This document shows, piece by piece, positions 1-8,589 of a stretch of 64,000 nucleotides of DNA (the stretch's first letter is position 1; every line of letters begins with the position of its first letter). The DNA is from Taishania sp965247975 (GTDB lineage Bacteria > Bacteroidota > Bacteroidia > Flavobacteriales_D > Crocinitomicaceae): the NCBI GenBank assembly GCA_965247975.1, contig OZ252050.1:434001-498000 (forward strand), read 5' to 3'. The notes beneath the pieces are model-generated. The model was not told the origin of the DNA and ran no database searches. It saw nothing but the letters and a program-made list of their open reading frames with translations. The translations under genes were made by a program, and so were the position numbers.

Positions 1-66
1 CAAGTCTAAAACTTTTGACAATTCATCTTCTATGTTTTCGGATTGTTTAACTTCCTGAATTGTCAT
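1..66 (-). CDS. 5' end of an unidentified gene, cut by the window edge
   Basis: An ATG on the minus strand at 66 opens a frame that runs 22 codons without a stop to the window edge, beginning MTIQEVKQSENIED. The start lies 20 nt inside the 3' end of the upstream HamA-like gene in another frame, which is typical of translationally coupled operon partners. The fragment is too short to identify. If the upstream gene is a true HamA, the expected partner is HamB, a superfamily 2 helicase; that is inference from context only. Confidence 0.5.
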   Translation of the reverse strand, partial: MTIQEVKQSENIEDELSKVLDL

Positions 67-820
67 AACTCACACCAACTATATAAATATTTTTTGCCTT
101 TTTTAGATTCTCATAAATTAGTGTATTCTCAAGAGCACGAGTTAGAATCAACAAAGGATTCTTTGCATTTATCGAGAATCCTAATACGATTCCGAAAATA
201 TCATTGTCAAGATTAGATGCTTCAGTTTCTCCTGCTATTGATCCTAGATGAACATTATCCATTAAATGCTTAGCATCTTCAATAAATTTGTCTGCTTGTC
301 CTCCTGCGCCAGAAGTATCTCCTGAATTGCCTCCATAAGGGTTGGACGAACTTGAAAACTTCGCTTCACCGAAATTAACTATTTTTCCTTTACATATTGT
401 ATGAAAATCAAACCCTTCATTCTGCGATAAATTGGGTTTCCAAAGCTCCGCTAATGGCAATGAACGATGTTCAAAAACAACCTCTAAGGCTTTAGCCGAT
501 CCCATTGAAACCATCAATTCGCCAAACTCGCTTTTTACATTCTCTTTATCAGTCAAATTTCCTTTAAAAATTCTAACTAATTTTTTTGCCGTACGCCCTG
601 CAGTATCTTCATAAGCACGTCGAGCTCTTTGATCCAAGTCAATTATCCAAGATTTATCTGTTACTCGACTTGCAAGTTTATTTGCAATTTGTTGCAAATC
701 CCATATATTAGCATGGCAAACAAAGATGTTTTCAGCATCTGAATTTGATTCAATTAATGAAAAAGTTGCACCCCAAGATTTTTCGTTAAAATTTTCGCGA
801 TAGTTTAATGATGCAGGCAT
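47..820 (-). CDS. Putative PD-(D/E)XK nuclease, HamA (DUF1837)-like
   Basis: The protein is 257 aa with no signal peptide or membrane segment, so it is probably cytoplasmic. The middle shows what looks like a PD-(D/E)XK nuclease core: EFGE (E98/E101) at the end of a helix, GFDFH with D138, then NFGEAKF with E152 and K154 as the E-x-K pair. The order Glu, G-h-D, h-G-E-x-K resembles HamA/DUF1837, the effector nuclease of Hachiman anti-phage systems. A Gly/Ser-rich loop follows (about 157-174) and then an alpha/beta tail. The next gene starts inside this one and is truncated at the window edge. A near-match -7 box, TATCTTTA, lies at 847-854. The fold is fairly convincing; membership of HamA rather than another restriction-like family is not proven. 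Confidence 0.5.
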   Translation of the reverse strand: MPASLNYRENFNEKSWGATFSLIESNSDAENIFVCHANIWDLQQIANKLASRVTDKSWIIDLDQRARRAYEDTAGRTAKKLVRIFKGNLTDKENVKSEFGELMVSMGSAKALEVVFEHRSLPLAELWKPNLSQNEGFDFHTICKGKIVNFGEAKFSSSSNPYGGNSGDTSGAGGQADKFIEDAKHLMDNVHLGSIAGETEASNLDNDIFGIVLGFSINAKNPLLILTRALENTLIYENLKKAKNIYIVGVSYDNSGS

Positions 821-947
821 AATTGCCGGTTTTTTTGGTTTGTGTCTAAAGATAGTAATAAATGTGGAATAAACTTAACTTATTTCAGCTTAAAAAAAGA
901 GCAAGGTAAGTTTATTTTATATATATTCGTCTCAATTTCAATCTACT

Positions 948-2453
948 ATGGAAAAAAGACTCCTTCTATTCAAATCTCTTTTAGTTCTAGCTGTTTTTAC
1001 GCTATGGTCTCATTTATCAGTGGCTCAATTTTATATTGACATTCATGATCCAGCATTTAATAATTATCCAACTTATTTGATAAGCTTTGTTTCCTACCCT
1101 TCCGAGGGTATAGGTTCTCCCGGACATACGTTTGTTGTTTGGGAAAGAGAAACTGAGAACGGCCCTATTACAATAGCTAAATTTGGTTTTTGGCCTGGCA
1201 ATGGCCCAAATTCAAAGGGAAGAGGGATTTTTTATGATTTTCAGCCAGGTCAAATTCAACCAGAATCTGACGAAAGTATGAAAAAAGTTGATCAGACTAT
1301 AACATTTCGTGTTGATCTCAAACAATTTGAAAGTAGTTTCAAAAAGAAAGAAGAATGGCAGAAAAAGCCTCCTGCATACACTGGATTGAACATCAATTGC
1401 ATTGCATTCATCCAAGATGTTGGATTAAGCATAGGTGTTTATTTGCCAGAGAGAACCATTACGACATTAATGCCTGAACCATATTTAAATTTTGTTGCAA
1501 AAACTTTAGCAGAAAGAAAACTCTATCTAGAAAATGGATCAGAAATTACGTCCAAAAATGATGGATCATATACTAATGGTAGGATGTACAATCATGCTTC
1601 AGGTGGCCGTTATTTTGTCGGTTCTAAAAGCGAAGTTGATTTTGGTATTATGGTCACCACCACTTATAGTATTTTTGATAGAATTGAATCCATTCGTAAA
1701 GAATACATTAATGGAGAAGTATTTTATCAAGAGTTTTATTCAGATGGAACAAATTCATCTTTTTATCGCTATCAAAATGGAAATCTATTATTTGGTTACG
1801 ACCCAAACAAGACTATTCAAAGTGGATATATTCAAACTCCAAAAGGAGATATTTATCTTGGCGAATCAATAAATGGAATTGTCAATGGAAAAGCTAGTTT
1901 ATGGGAGAATAATGGAACAAAGTACTCCTATGCTAATTTTAAAAATGGTGTTTTAATAGACTTTCTTGAAACAAATTTCAATGGTTTCAAATATTATGGC
2001 AGTTTTGAAAATGGTTTACCCTCAGGAAATGCCAAAATGGTTTTTCCAAATGGTGACGAATATACTGGCGGATTTTTCAATGGGAATTTTCAAGGACCAG
2101 GCACTTATGCTTTCTATAATGGAAGTAAAATTGTTGGATACTTCAATGTTGGGAGATGTTTGTCAGGTAGACATACATTGAAAGATGGCAGGTTTTGCAT
2201 TATTGAATCGGGACCAACGGGCCTACCTTTGGAGCCAAGATGGTACGACCTAAACGGCAATATGATTAACAAAGATCAAGTTGAGAGAGAGATTAGAGGA
2301 GCAGATCGCATAGATTTTGTAAAGGTGTTGAGGAATGAAATGGATTTTAACGAGGGGAAACACTCAATTTCTATTATTGACAAAGAAGGAAATCTGATCA
2401 ACATCGAAGGGCCATGTATTAAAGGTGGCTTAGATTTTGGGCTTGAAAAGTAA
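948..2453 (+). CDS. Secreted MORN-repeat protein with papain-like N-terminal domain
   Basis: The protein is 501 aa with a clear signal peptide (residues 1-26, ending SVAQ). Residues about 40-180 contain PGHTFVVW (H60) and, about 90 residues later, LNINCIAFIQDVG (C151). A His followed by NC-x-x-F in a helix before a Gly is the order seen in permuted NlpC/P60-like (LRAT/DUF4105-type) papain folds, so a Cys-His hydrolase is possible. The C-terminal half, about 230-430, has MORN-like repeats such as GDEYTGGFFNGNFQGPGTY. The role is unknown. The combination echoes the C1-MORN protein at 24350-26320. The start is the first ATG that yields a good signal peptide. Confidence 0.6.
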   Translation: MEKRLLLFKSLLVLAVFTLWSHLSVAQFYIDIHDPAFNNYPTYLISFVSYPSEGIGSPGHTFVVWERETENGPITIAKFGFWPGNGPNSKGRGIFYDFQPGQIQPESDESMKKVDQTITFRVDLKQFESSFKKKEEWQKKPPAYTGLNINCIAFIQDVGLSIGVYLPERTITTLMPEPYLNFVAKTLAERKLYLENGSEITSKNDGSYTNGRMYNHASGGRYFVGSKSEVDFGIMVTTTYSIFDRIESIRKEYINGEVFYQEFYSDGTNSSFYRYQNGNLLFGYDPNKTIQSGYIQTPKGDIYLGESINGIVNGKASLWENNGTKYSYANFKNGVLIDFLETNFNGFKYYGSFENGLPSGNAKMVFPNGDEYTGGFFNGNFQGPGTYAFYNGSKIVGYFNVGRCLSGRHTLKDGRFCIIESGPTGLPLEPRWYDLNGNMINKDQVEREIRGADRIDFVKVLRNEMDFNEGKHSISIIDKEGNLINIEGPCIKGGLDFGLEK

Positions 2454-2543
2454 GAAATTACCTTCGAAAAAGTTTAATTAGACTCAAACAGCTTCGAATT
2501 TAATAACCAAGAAATAACTAAATTGCATCATAAAAAGGAAAAT

Positions 2544-2994
2544 ATGCCTTATAAAATGATGAATGTTTTATTTTTTTTAGTCTGCCTTACGACTTGTTTA
2601 CAAAGCCATTCTCAGAGTTTTAAAGTGGACTCTATTCTGATTAACAACGTTAATTAACATTGGGTTGACTCTTCTACCGTTCGTAAAATTCATGTTACAA
2701 AGCTTGAAAATCCTAAAGATAGCTGCATTCCGTTCAATGCGGCTTACGCTATTTCCATCAAAATAGATTCTTTTTTCCTTATAAACAAACCCAAGGTCGA
2801 GCTTGTGTATTACGAATGGATCAATAAGTACACTTGGAAGGTTTCATCTAATTCATTTGAATTTAAGGGGTCTTTATATTACTTCAGGCAATAAGGCAGT
2901 CCAGAAAACGAGGTATTTGTGGGTAGATCAAAGTGGTAAAATAAAGTGGTATAGGAGAGAGCGAAAAGTGTACAAAGGGGTTATTTGTTATTAG
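2544..2994 (+). pseudogene. Decayed small secreted protein gene
   Basis: An ATG at 2544 opens a signal-peptide-like start (MPYKMMNVLFFLVCLTTC), but the frame hits TAA at 2655-2657. Reading continues sensibly in the same frame (HWVDSSTVRKIHVTKLEN) to a second TAA at 2892-2894. The probable C-terminus (KTRYLWVDQSGKIKWYRR) continues in the +1 frame to 2994. One in-frame stop plus one frameshift in a stretch that otherwise reads as a protein of about 150 aa argues for a broken gene. I do not recognise the family. The 220 bp after it hold only a 12-nt palindrome (ATCTTATAAGAT, 3078-3089). Confidence 0.55.
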
Positions 2995-3215
2995 GTGTTG
3001 CGAGTTTTATTCTGATCTTTTAAAGATTTTTGGAATATACATTTTGGTAATTATTATCGATTATCACCACTCTTTGCATCTTATAAGATATTAGCGGATA
3101 TCGGTGGTTGTCAATCTCGTGTTGAAACGATAGTCAGTTTGGCTGTCCTTTTTTTGTGCAGAATATTAATGTTGACGTCTTTTATTCCCTACCTTTACAC
3201 CTCAATTATAATCTC

Positions 3216-4082
3216 GTGCAAAACAGACTTAAATTTATTCTTTTTGGGTTGATCTTCTTGCAATTTACTACTGCGAACGCCCAACTCGTCAAAGACAATT
3301 ACTATCGCAAAGGCAATTTTTTTCTGTATTGGGGCTGGAACAGAGCTGCTTATTCCAAGAGCAACATTACATTCCAAGGAAATGACTATAATTTCACACT
3401 CGATGATGTGGTTGCAAAGGATCGACAGTCGGCCTTTGATGCACGTTTGTATTTTAATCCAAAGACAATTACTATTCCGCAATACAATTTTAGAATTGGT
3501 TATTTTTTTCACGACCATTACAACATTTCTTTTGGGGCAGATCACATGAAATACGTGATGCAGGCGTTTCAAACAGTAAAAATAAATGGTTCGATTGCGA
3601 ATTCAGGTACAGCGTATGATGGAGAATATGCCGACGATGACATTGTGTTAGCGAAGGATTTCTTGCAATTTGAACATACAGATGGCTTGAATTACGAAAA
3701 CATTGAAGTGAGAAGGTTTGATGTTTTGTTAGGTCGAAAAAATATCAGTTTGGCAGCAAATGAAGGAATTGGAATCGGGTTTTTATTGCCGCGTACCAAC
3801 ACAACTTTATTGAATAATCCAAGATACGATGAATTTCACCTCGCTGGCTACGGGTTGGGAGGAGTACTTTCATTGAATTTAACGTTGTTCAAGTACTTTT
3901 TCATTCAATCTGAATGGAAAGGAGGATTTATTCACATGCCCGACATTCGCACCACCATGAACAAATCCGATAAAGCAAGTCAGCATTTTTTCTTTTCGCA
4001 GTACAACATGGTTTTTGGATTTAATTTTCGATTTAACGGAAAAAACGCCAAAACCAAAGAAGTGAAACCAGTTCAGAATTAG
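3216..4082 (+). CDS. Outer-membrane beta-barrel protein, unknown function
   Basis: The GTG at 3216 gives an immediate signal peptide (QNRLKFILFGLIFLQ...TANA). An upstream in-frame GTG at 3156 would add 20 residues in front of it and is less likely. The mature part, about 265 aa, has alternating aromatic/polar strands, many Asn and Tyr, and a strand-like end (FSQYNMVFGFNFRF), fitting an outer-membrane barrel, followed by a basic tail. A weak -7 box (TACCTTTA, 3190-3197) precedes the start. No specific family was recognised. It stands alone between the pseudogene and era. Confidence 0.6.
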   Translation: MQNRLKFILFGLIFLQFTTANAQLVKDNYYRKGNFFLYWGWNRAAYSKSNITFQGNDYNFTLDDVVAKDRQSAFDARLYFNPKTITIPQYNFRIGYFFHDHYNISFGADHMKYVMQAFQTVKINGSIANSGTAYDGEYADDDIVLAKDFLQFEHTDGLNYENIEVRRFDVLLGRKNISLAANEGIGIGFLLPRTNTTLLNNPRYDEFHLAGYGLGGVLSLNLTLFKYFFIQSEWKGGFIHMPDIRTTMNKSDKASQHFFFSQYNMVFGFNFRFNGKNAKTKEVKPVQN

Positions 4083-4148
4083 GGTCTTATTGCATATTCC
4101 TTGCTTTGCCACTTTAAATTTCGTTTCTTTGCAAAATATTTCAGTTAA

Positions 4149-5024
4149 ATGGCACACAAATCTGGTTTCGTGAATATTGTTGGTAGTCCAAATGTTGGGA
4201 AATCCACATTGATGAACCAATTGGTAGGTGAGAAAATTTCTATCGTCACCTCAAAAGCACAAACAACACGTCACCGAATCCTAGGAATCGTCAATGATGA
4301 GAATTACCAAGTCGTGTTTTCGGATACTCCAGGTGTTGTGAATGCCGCATACAAAATGCATGAAGTAATGATGGATTATGTGAATATGTCAATCAAAGAT
4401 GCGGATGTGCTTTTGTTTATCACAGACACAAAAGAAAATGAAATGAACCACAAGGAAACGCTCGAACGCATTCAGCGCTTGAACATTCCGGTGTTTTGTT
4501 TGATTAATAAAATTGATCTCAGCAATCAAGCTGAAGTGATGAGTCGCATTGCGTATTGGCAAGAAAAACTTCCAAAAGCAATCGTTTTCCCTATTTCAGC
4601 ATTACATGGTTTTAGCATTCCGCAAGTGTGGGAGCAAATTTTGGAGTTAATTCCAGAATCGCCAGCTTACTACGACAAAGAAGATATTTCTGATCGACCA
4701 ATGCGTTTTTTCATTTCAGAAATGGTGCGGGAAAAGATCTTTATTCATTGCCAAAAGGAGGTTCCTTATTCATGTCAAGTTGAAATTGAAGAATACAAAG
4801 AAGAACCAAATTTGACGCGCATTCGTGTGCTGATCATCGTAGAAAGAGATTCTCAAAAAGGAATTATCATTGGAAAAGGCGGCGAAATGTTGAAACGCAT
4901 CGGGCGTGAATCACGTCAGGATATTGAGAAATTTATTGAGAAAAAAGTGTTCATGGAAACCTTCGTAAAAGTCGATAAAGACTGGAGAGGATCAGAGCAA
5001 AAATTAAAGAAATACGGGTATTAA
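4149..5024 (+). CDS. era: GTPase Era
   Basis: This is the ribosome-associated GTPase that helps mature 16S rRNA and assemble the 30S subunit. The 291-aa length is normal for Era. Visible motifs are the P-loop GSPNVGKST (12-20), switch AQTTRHRILG, G3 DTPGVV, G4 NKID and G5 ISALHG. The C-terminal KH domain carries GKGGEMLKRIG and ends KVDKDWRGSEQKLKKYGY, characteristic of Era. It precedes der by 87 bp, a spacer that contains a long hairpin. The pairing of two GTPase genes suggests co-transcription. Confidence 0.97.
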   Translation: MAHKSGFVNIVGSPNVGKSTLMNQLVGEKISIVTSKAQTTRHRILGIVNDENYQVVFSDTPGVVNAAYKMHEVMMDYVNMSIKDADVLLFITDTKENEMNHKETLERIQRLNIPVFCLINKIDLSNQAEVMSRIAYWQEKLPKAIVFPISALHGFSIPQVWEQILELIPESPAYYDKEDISDRPMRFFISEMVREKIFIHCQKEVPYSCQVEIEEYKEEPNLTRIRVLIIVERDSQKGIIIGKGGEMLKRIGRESRQDIEKFIEKKVFMETFVKVDKDWRGSEQKLKKYGY

Positions 5025-5041
5025 ATTGGATATTAGATAAT

Positions 5042-5084
5042 GGATGCTGGATATTGGACTGCTTGTGTCCAACAGCCAACATCC
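5042..5084 (+). repeat. Long imperfect hairpin between era and der
   Basis: Two 18-nt arms (5042-5059 and 5067-5084) are inverted copies with three mismatches around a 7-nt loop. A further GTCCAACATC (5088-5097) repeats the right arm. There is no T-run, so it is not a standard terminator. It looks like a REP-type palindrome within the era-der transcript and might act on mRNA processing. Confidence 0.6.
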
Positions 5085-5111
5085 ACTGTCCAACATCAAT
5101 AATTAAAAGAA

Positions 5112-6422
5112 ATGAGCAATATAGTTGCAATTGTCGGGAGACCAAATGTTGGAAAATCAACGCTTTTTAATAGATTGACAGAATCGCGTCGTGCGATTGT
5201 GAAAGAGGTGAGTGGTGTTACGCGTGATCGCTTGTATGGCAAAGGAGAATGGAATGGAGTTCAGTTTTCTGTGATCGATACTGGTGGCTACATCAAGGGT
5301 TCTGATGATATTTTTGAGGAAGAAATTAGAAAACAAGTTGAAATTGCCATCGAAGAAGCAACGGTGATTGTTTTTATGGTGGATGTAATGACAGGAATCC
5401 TAGATTTGGATGAGGTTGTTGCGAAGATTTTGCGAAAATCTAAAAAGCCTGTGCTCATTGCGGCAAATAAAGTGGACAGTGCGGATCGTTTTGGATTGTC
5501 ATCGGAATTTTATGCTTTTGGATTGGGTGATGTATTTGATTTATCAGCAACAAGCGGAAGTGGAACTGGCGATTTGTTGGATGAAATCGTAAAACACTTT
5601 GACAAAGAAGATGTGACTGTCAACGAAGTAGATGATCTTCCAAAAATTGCCATTGTTGGGAAACCAAATGTTGGTAAATCATCGCTTGTAAATGCGCTTA
5701 CAGGCGAAAATAGAAACATTGTAACACCCATTTCTGGAACAACGCGCGATACGATCAATACACGTTACAATGCGTTCGGATTTGATTTTAACCTTATCGA
5801 CACCGCTGGAATTCGTAAAAAAGCAAAAGTGACTGAAGACATTGAATATTATTCGGTGCTTCGCTCAATTCGTGCCATTGAAGGAGCTGATGTTTGTATT
5901 TTTATGATCGATGCTGTCGAAGGACTTCAAAAACAAGATTTGCATATTTTTTACATCATTGAGAAAAACTCAAAAGGTGTTGTGGTATTGGTCAATAAAT
6001 GGGATTTGGTTGAAAAAGACCATACAACCATGAAAGAATATGAGGACAATCTTCGTGAGATGTTATCACCTTACAATGATGTTCCAATTATTTTTACTTC
6101 AACAATCACCAAACAGCGTGTGCACAAAGCGTTGGAAACGACCATGGAAGTTTTCGAAAATCGAACACAGAAAATTCCAACGTCCAAATTGAATGATATC
6201 ATGTTGCCAATCATTCAAGCAACTCCGCCACCAGCATTGAAAGGGAAGTATGTACAAATCAAATTTGTGCAACAATTGCCAACGCATGCCCCAGCTTTCG
6301 CTTTTTTCTGCAACTTGCCTCAGTATATTGGCGATTCATACAAACGTTTCTTGGAAAACAGATTGCGAGAGGAATTTAATTTTACAGGAATTCCGATTAA
6401 AATATTCTTCAGAAAAAAATAA
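5112..6422 (+). CDS. der: Ribosome biogenesis GTPase Der (EngA)
   Basis: Double-GTPase needed for 50S subunit assembly. The 436-aa protein has two G domains in tandem: the first with GRPNVGKST (9-17), DTGGY and ANKVD; the second with GKPNVGKSS near residue 180, DTAGIRKK and VNKWDLV. An acidic linker (KEDVTVNEVDDL) separates them. The KH-like C-terminal domain ends in FNFTGIPIKIFFRKK, typical of EngA. Its stop codon directly abuts the next start. Confidence 0.97.
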   Translation: MSNIVAIVGRPNVGKSTLFNRLTESRRAIVKEVSGVTRDRLYGKGEWNGVQFSVIDTGGYIKGSDDIFEEEIRKQVEIAIEEATVIVFMVDVMTGILDLDEVVAKILRKSKKPVLIAANKVDSADRFGLSSEFYAFGLGDVFDLSATSGSGTGDLLDEIVKHFDKEDVTVNEVDDLPKIAIVGKPNVGKSSLVNALTGENRNIVTPISGTTRDTINTRYNAFGFDFNLIDTAGIRKKAKVTEDIEYYSVLRSIRAIEGADVCIFMIDAVEGLQKQDLHIFYIIEKNSKGVVVLVNKWDLVEKDHTTMKEYEDNLREMLSPYNDVPIIFTSTITKQRVHKALETTMEVFENRTQKIPTSKLNDIMLPIIQATPPPALKGKYVQIKFVQQLPTHAPAFAFFCNLPQYIGDSYKRFLENRLREEFNFTGIPIKIFFRKK

Positions 6423-7670
6423 GTGTTGTTAGGAATTTCCAAAGAACAACGCATTGAATTGGTTCTAATAAACTTAGTGCTGATGTTGTTTTTGGGAATA
6501 ATTTACATGAATTCTTCTTGGATAATTCACGACAATCTCTTGTTGCTGACCCCAGATGCCCAGACATATTATGAAACAGGTAGGGAATTTCTGACTAGTC
6601 ATTACGAAGGTGAGTCTTTGATTAGACCATTTTTATATTCCGTACTACTTTATGGTTTTCATTCGATCGGTGGGGCTACATTGGTCGTTTTTTTTCAGAT
6701 GGCTTGTTGGGTCTTGGCGGGAAATATTATTTACTTCACAAGTAAAAACTATTTAAAATCAAGAGCATACGGAATTGTTTGCATGACAATTTTCATGTTG
6801 AATTTGTCGTTGATGGTGTACATTTTTCACGGATTAACAGAATTGTTTTCAACGCTACTTTTAGGTTTATTAGTTTATTTAGTACTTTCTGTAAAAGGTA
6901 AGTTTCAAGCACATAATTTGATTAAAATCACGCTAGTTTTAGCTTTGCTAGCTGTTACAAAACCACTTTTCTATTATCCTTTTCTATTTTTCTTGGTTTT
7001 TACCACCTTCTATTTACTTTGGCACAAATTAGCAACCTATCGTTTAATCATTTATCTGTTTCTCGCCATTTCCCCAGTCATTTTTCAAGTAACTTATATG
7101 AAAGTAAAGCACAATGTGCTAAAAGTTTCAACGATTGATGATATTACATTTAATAATTATTTATTTGCACAAGGTCTGCGAGAAATTGAAGCAATCGATT
7201 CTATCGAAGTTTCTCATGCCATAGCAAGAACGTATAGTGGTAGTGAAAAACTTAGTTATATCTGGGAAAATAAGTCCACATATTACAGTTTATACATAAA
7301 TAATCTTTGGACAAATATTGATACAGATGAGAGCAATTTTTTAATGTCGCCTTCAAAGTCATCTAAGAAATTTGCTAGTTTTATGGATGATTACAACCAT
7401 TATCTCTATGTTTTTTCGAAATGGATGCTTTTGGTGTTTTTAATTTTTTTCGTTGTCGATTTCTTCAAAAAACACCTGAAAAATCATTGGAAAATGTACT
7501 TAATTGGCACATTACTCTATTACATTGCATTTTCTTCCGGAATTTCATTTTGGCAAGGGGATAGATTGATTATTTTTGCAATACCATTATGGATTGTACT
7601 TTATGCAATAATGCTCCAAAGATTGTGGTCAATTTTTCGGAATATACGTGGTCAAAAGGTAGCAAACTAA
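6423..7670 (+). CDS. Multi-pass membrane protein, probable GT-C glycosyltransferase-like
   Basis: The 415-aa protein has roughly ten hydrophobic segments across its length. The first loop has TPDAQTYYETGREF followed by RPFLYSVLL; an Asp in the first external loop next to aromatic residues is the hallmark of GT-C (ArnT/PMT/RgtA-type) transferases that use lipid-linked sugars. A second Asp-rich loop (WTNIDTDESNF, about 300) lies between later helices. The likely start is a GTG at 6423, immediately after the der stop, so translation is probably coupled; an ATG at 6484 is an alternative. The substrate is unknown. Confidence 0.55.
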   Translation: MLLGISKEQRIELVLINLVLMLFLGIIYMNSSWIIHDNLLLLTPDAQTYYETGREFLTSHYEGESLIRPFLYSVLLYGFHSIGGATLVVFFQMACWVLAGNIIYFTSKNYLKSRAYGIVCMTIFMLNLSLMVYIFHGLTELFSTLLLGLLVYLVLSVKGKFQAHNLIKITLVLALLAVTKPLFYYPFLFFLVFTTFYLLWHKLATYRLIIYLFLAISPVIFQVTYMKVKHNVLKVSTIDDITFNNYLFAQGLREIEAIDSIEVSHAIARTYSGSEKLSYIWENKSTYYSLYINNLWTNIDTDESNFLMSPSKSSKKFASFMDDYNHYLYVFSKWMLLVFLIFFVVDFFKKHLKNHWKMYLIGTLLYYIAFSSGISFWQGDRLIIFAIPLWIVLYAIMLQRLWSIFRNIRGQKVAN

Positions 7671-7671
7671 G

Positions 7672-8589
7672 ATGAAATTTGGAGCAATAGACATAGGAAC
7701 CAATGCCGCACGACTTCTCGTTGGAGAGGTAACCAAGGAAGATGGACATTTTTTCGTCAATAAAGTTTCCTATACACGCGTGCCCTTGCGTTTAGGTGAA
7801 GATGTGTTTGGAAGCGGTAGAATTTCTAAGAAAAAAGCGGAGCATTTCATCAAAACCATGAAGGCGTTTAGTTTGATCGCTGAAATTTTTGAGGTAAAAG
7901 GACTTCGAGCTTGCGCAACATCAGCCATGCGTGAAGCGACAAATTCCAAGTTGATTAAAAAACGTATTTTGGATGAAACTGGCATTGAAATCGACGTTAT
8001 TTCAGGCGATGAAGAAGCCGAGTTAATTTTTGGAACTTTTTTCTTAATGGATATCGACAAAACTGTTCCTTTCATGGTGATTGACGTTGGCGGTGGTAGT
8101 ACTGAAATTTCTGTTTTTGAGAAAGGAGAACGTGTTGCTTCTAAATCGTTTGAAATTGGAACTTTGCGTTTGCTTAAAGGAAAAACGCGCAAAACAATTT
8201 GGGTGGAAATGCAAGATTGGTTGGACGGTCACTGCGATTTGAATGAGGTTCATACCATTTATGCAACGGGTGGAAATATCAATAAAGCACACAAATTAGT
8301 TGGTGCAGGACACATGGAACCGATTGAATACGAGCGTCTTTTGGATTTAAAGAACGAGTTGGAACCTTTGACTGTGCGCCAACGAATGGATCGTTACCAG
8401 TTAAAACCAGATAGAGCCGATGTACTCGTTCCGGCTTTAGATATCTATTGTTATTTACTCAAAAAATTAGGCTCGCCAAATATCATTGTTCCCAAAATAG
8501 GTCTTTCGGATGGAATTGTGTATGACTTGCACAAAAATTCAAAAAGCAGAGCAGCGAAACAAACACAACAAGTAAAAAAAACAATTTGA
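7672..8589 (+). CDS. Ppx/GppA family phosphatase (exopolyphosphatase-like)
   Basis: This is an ASKHA-fold phosphatase acting on polyphosphate or pppGpp. The 305-aa protein is the short form, lacking the C-terminal HD region of E. coli Ppx. Visible motifs are the phosphate-1 loop FGAIDIGTNAARLLV at the N-terminus, CATSAMREATN, ISGDEEAELIFG, and the phosphate-2 loop VIDVGGGSTEIS (about 140). A helix GLSDGIVYDL lies near the end. The ATG lies one base after the upstream stop, so it belongs to the era-der transcription unit. Which substrate dominates cannot be told from sequence. Confidence 0.88.
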   Translation: MKFGAIDIGTNAARLLVGEVTKEDGHFFVNKVSYTRVPLRLGEDVFGSGRISKKKAEHFIKTMKAFSLIAEIFEVKGLRACATSAMREATNSKLIKKRILDETGIEIDVISGDEEAELIFGTFFLMDIDKTVPFMVIDVGGGSTEISVFEKGERVASKSFEIGTLRLLKGKTRKTIWVEMQDWLDGHCDLNEVHTIYATGGNINKAHKLVGAGHMEPIEYERLLDLKNELEPLTVRQRMDRYQLKPDRADVLVPALDIYCYLLKKLGSPNIIVPKIGLSDGIVYDLHKNSKSRAAKQTQQVKKTI

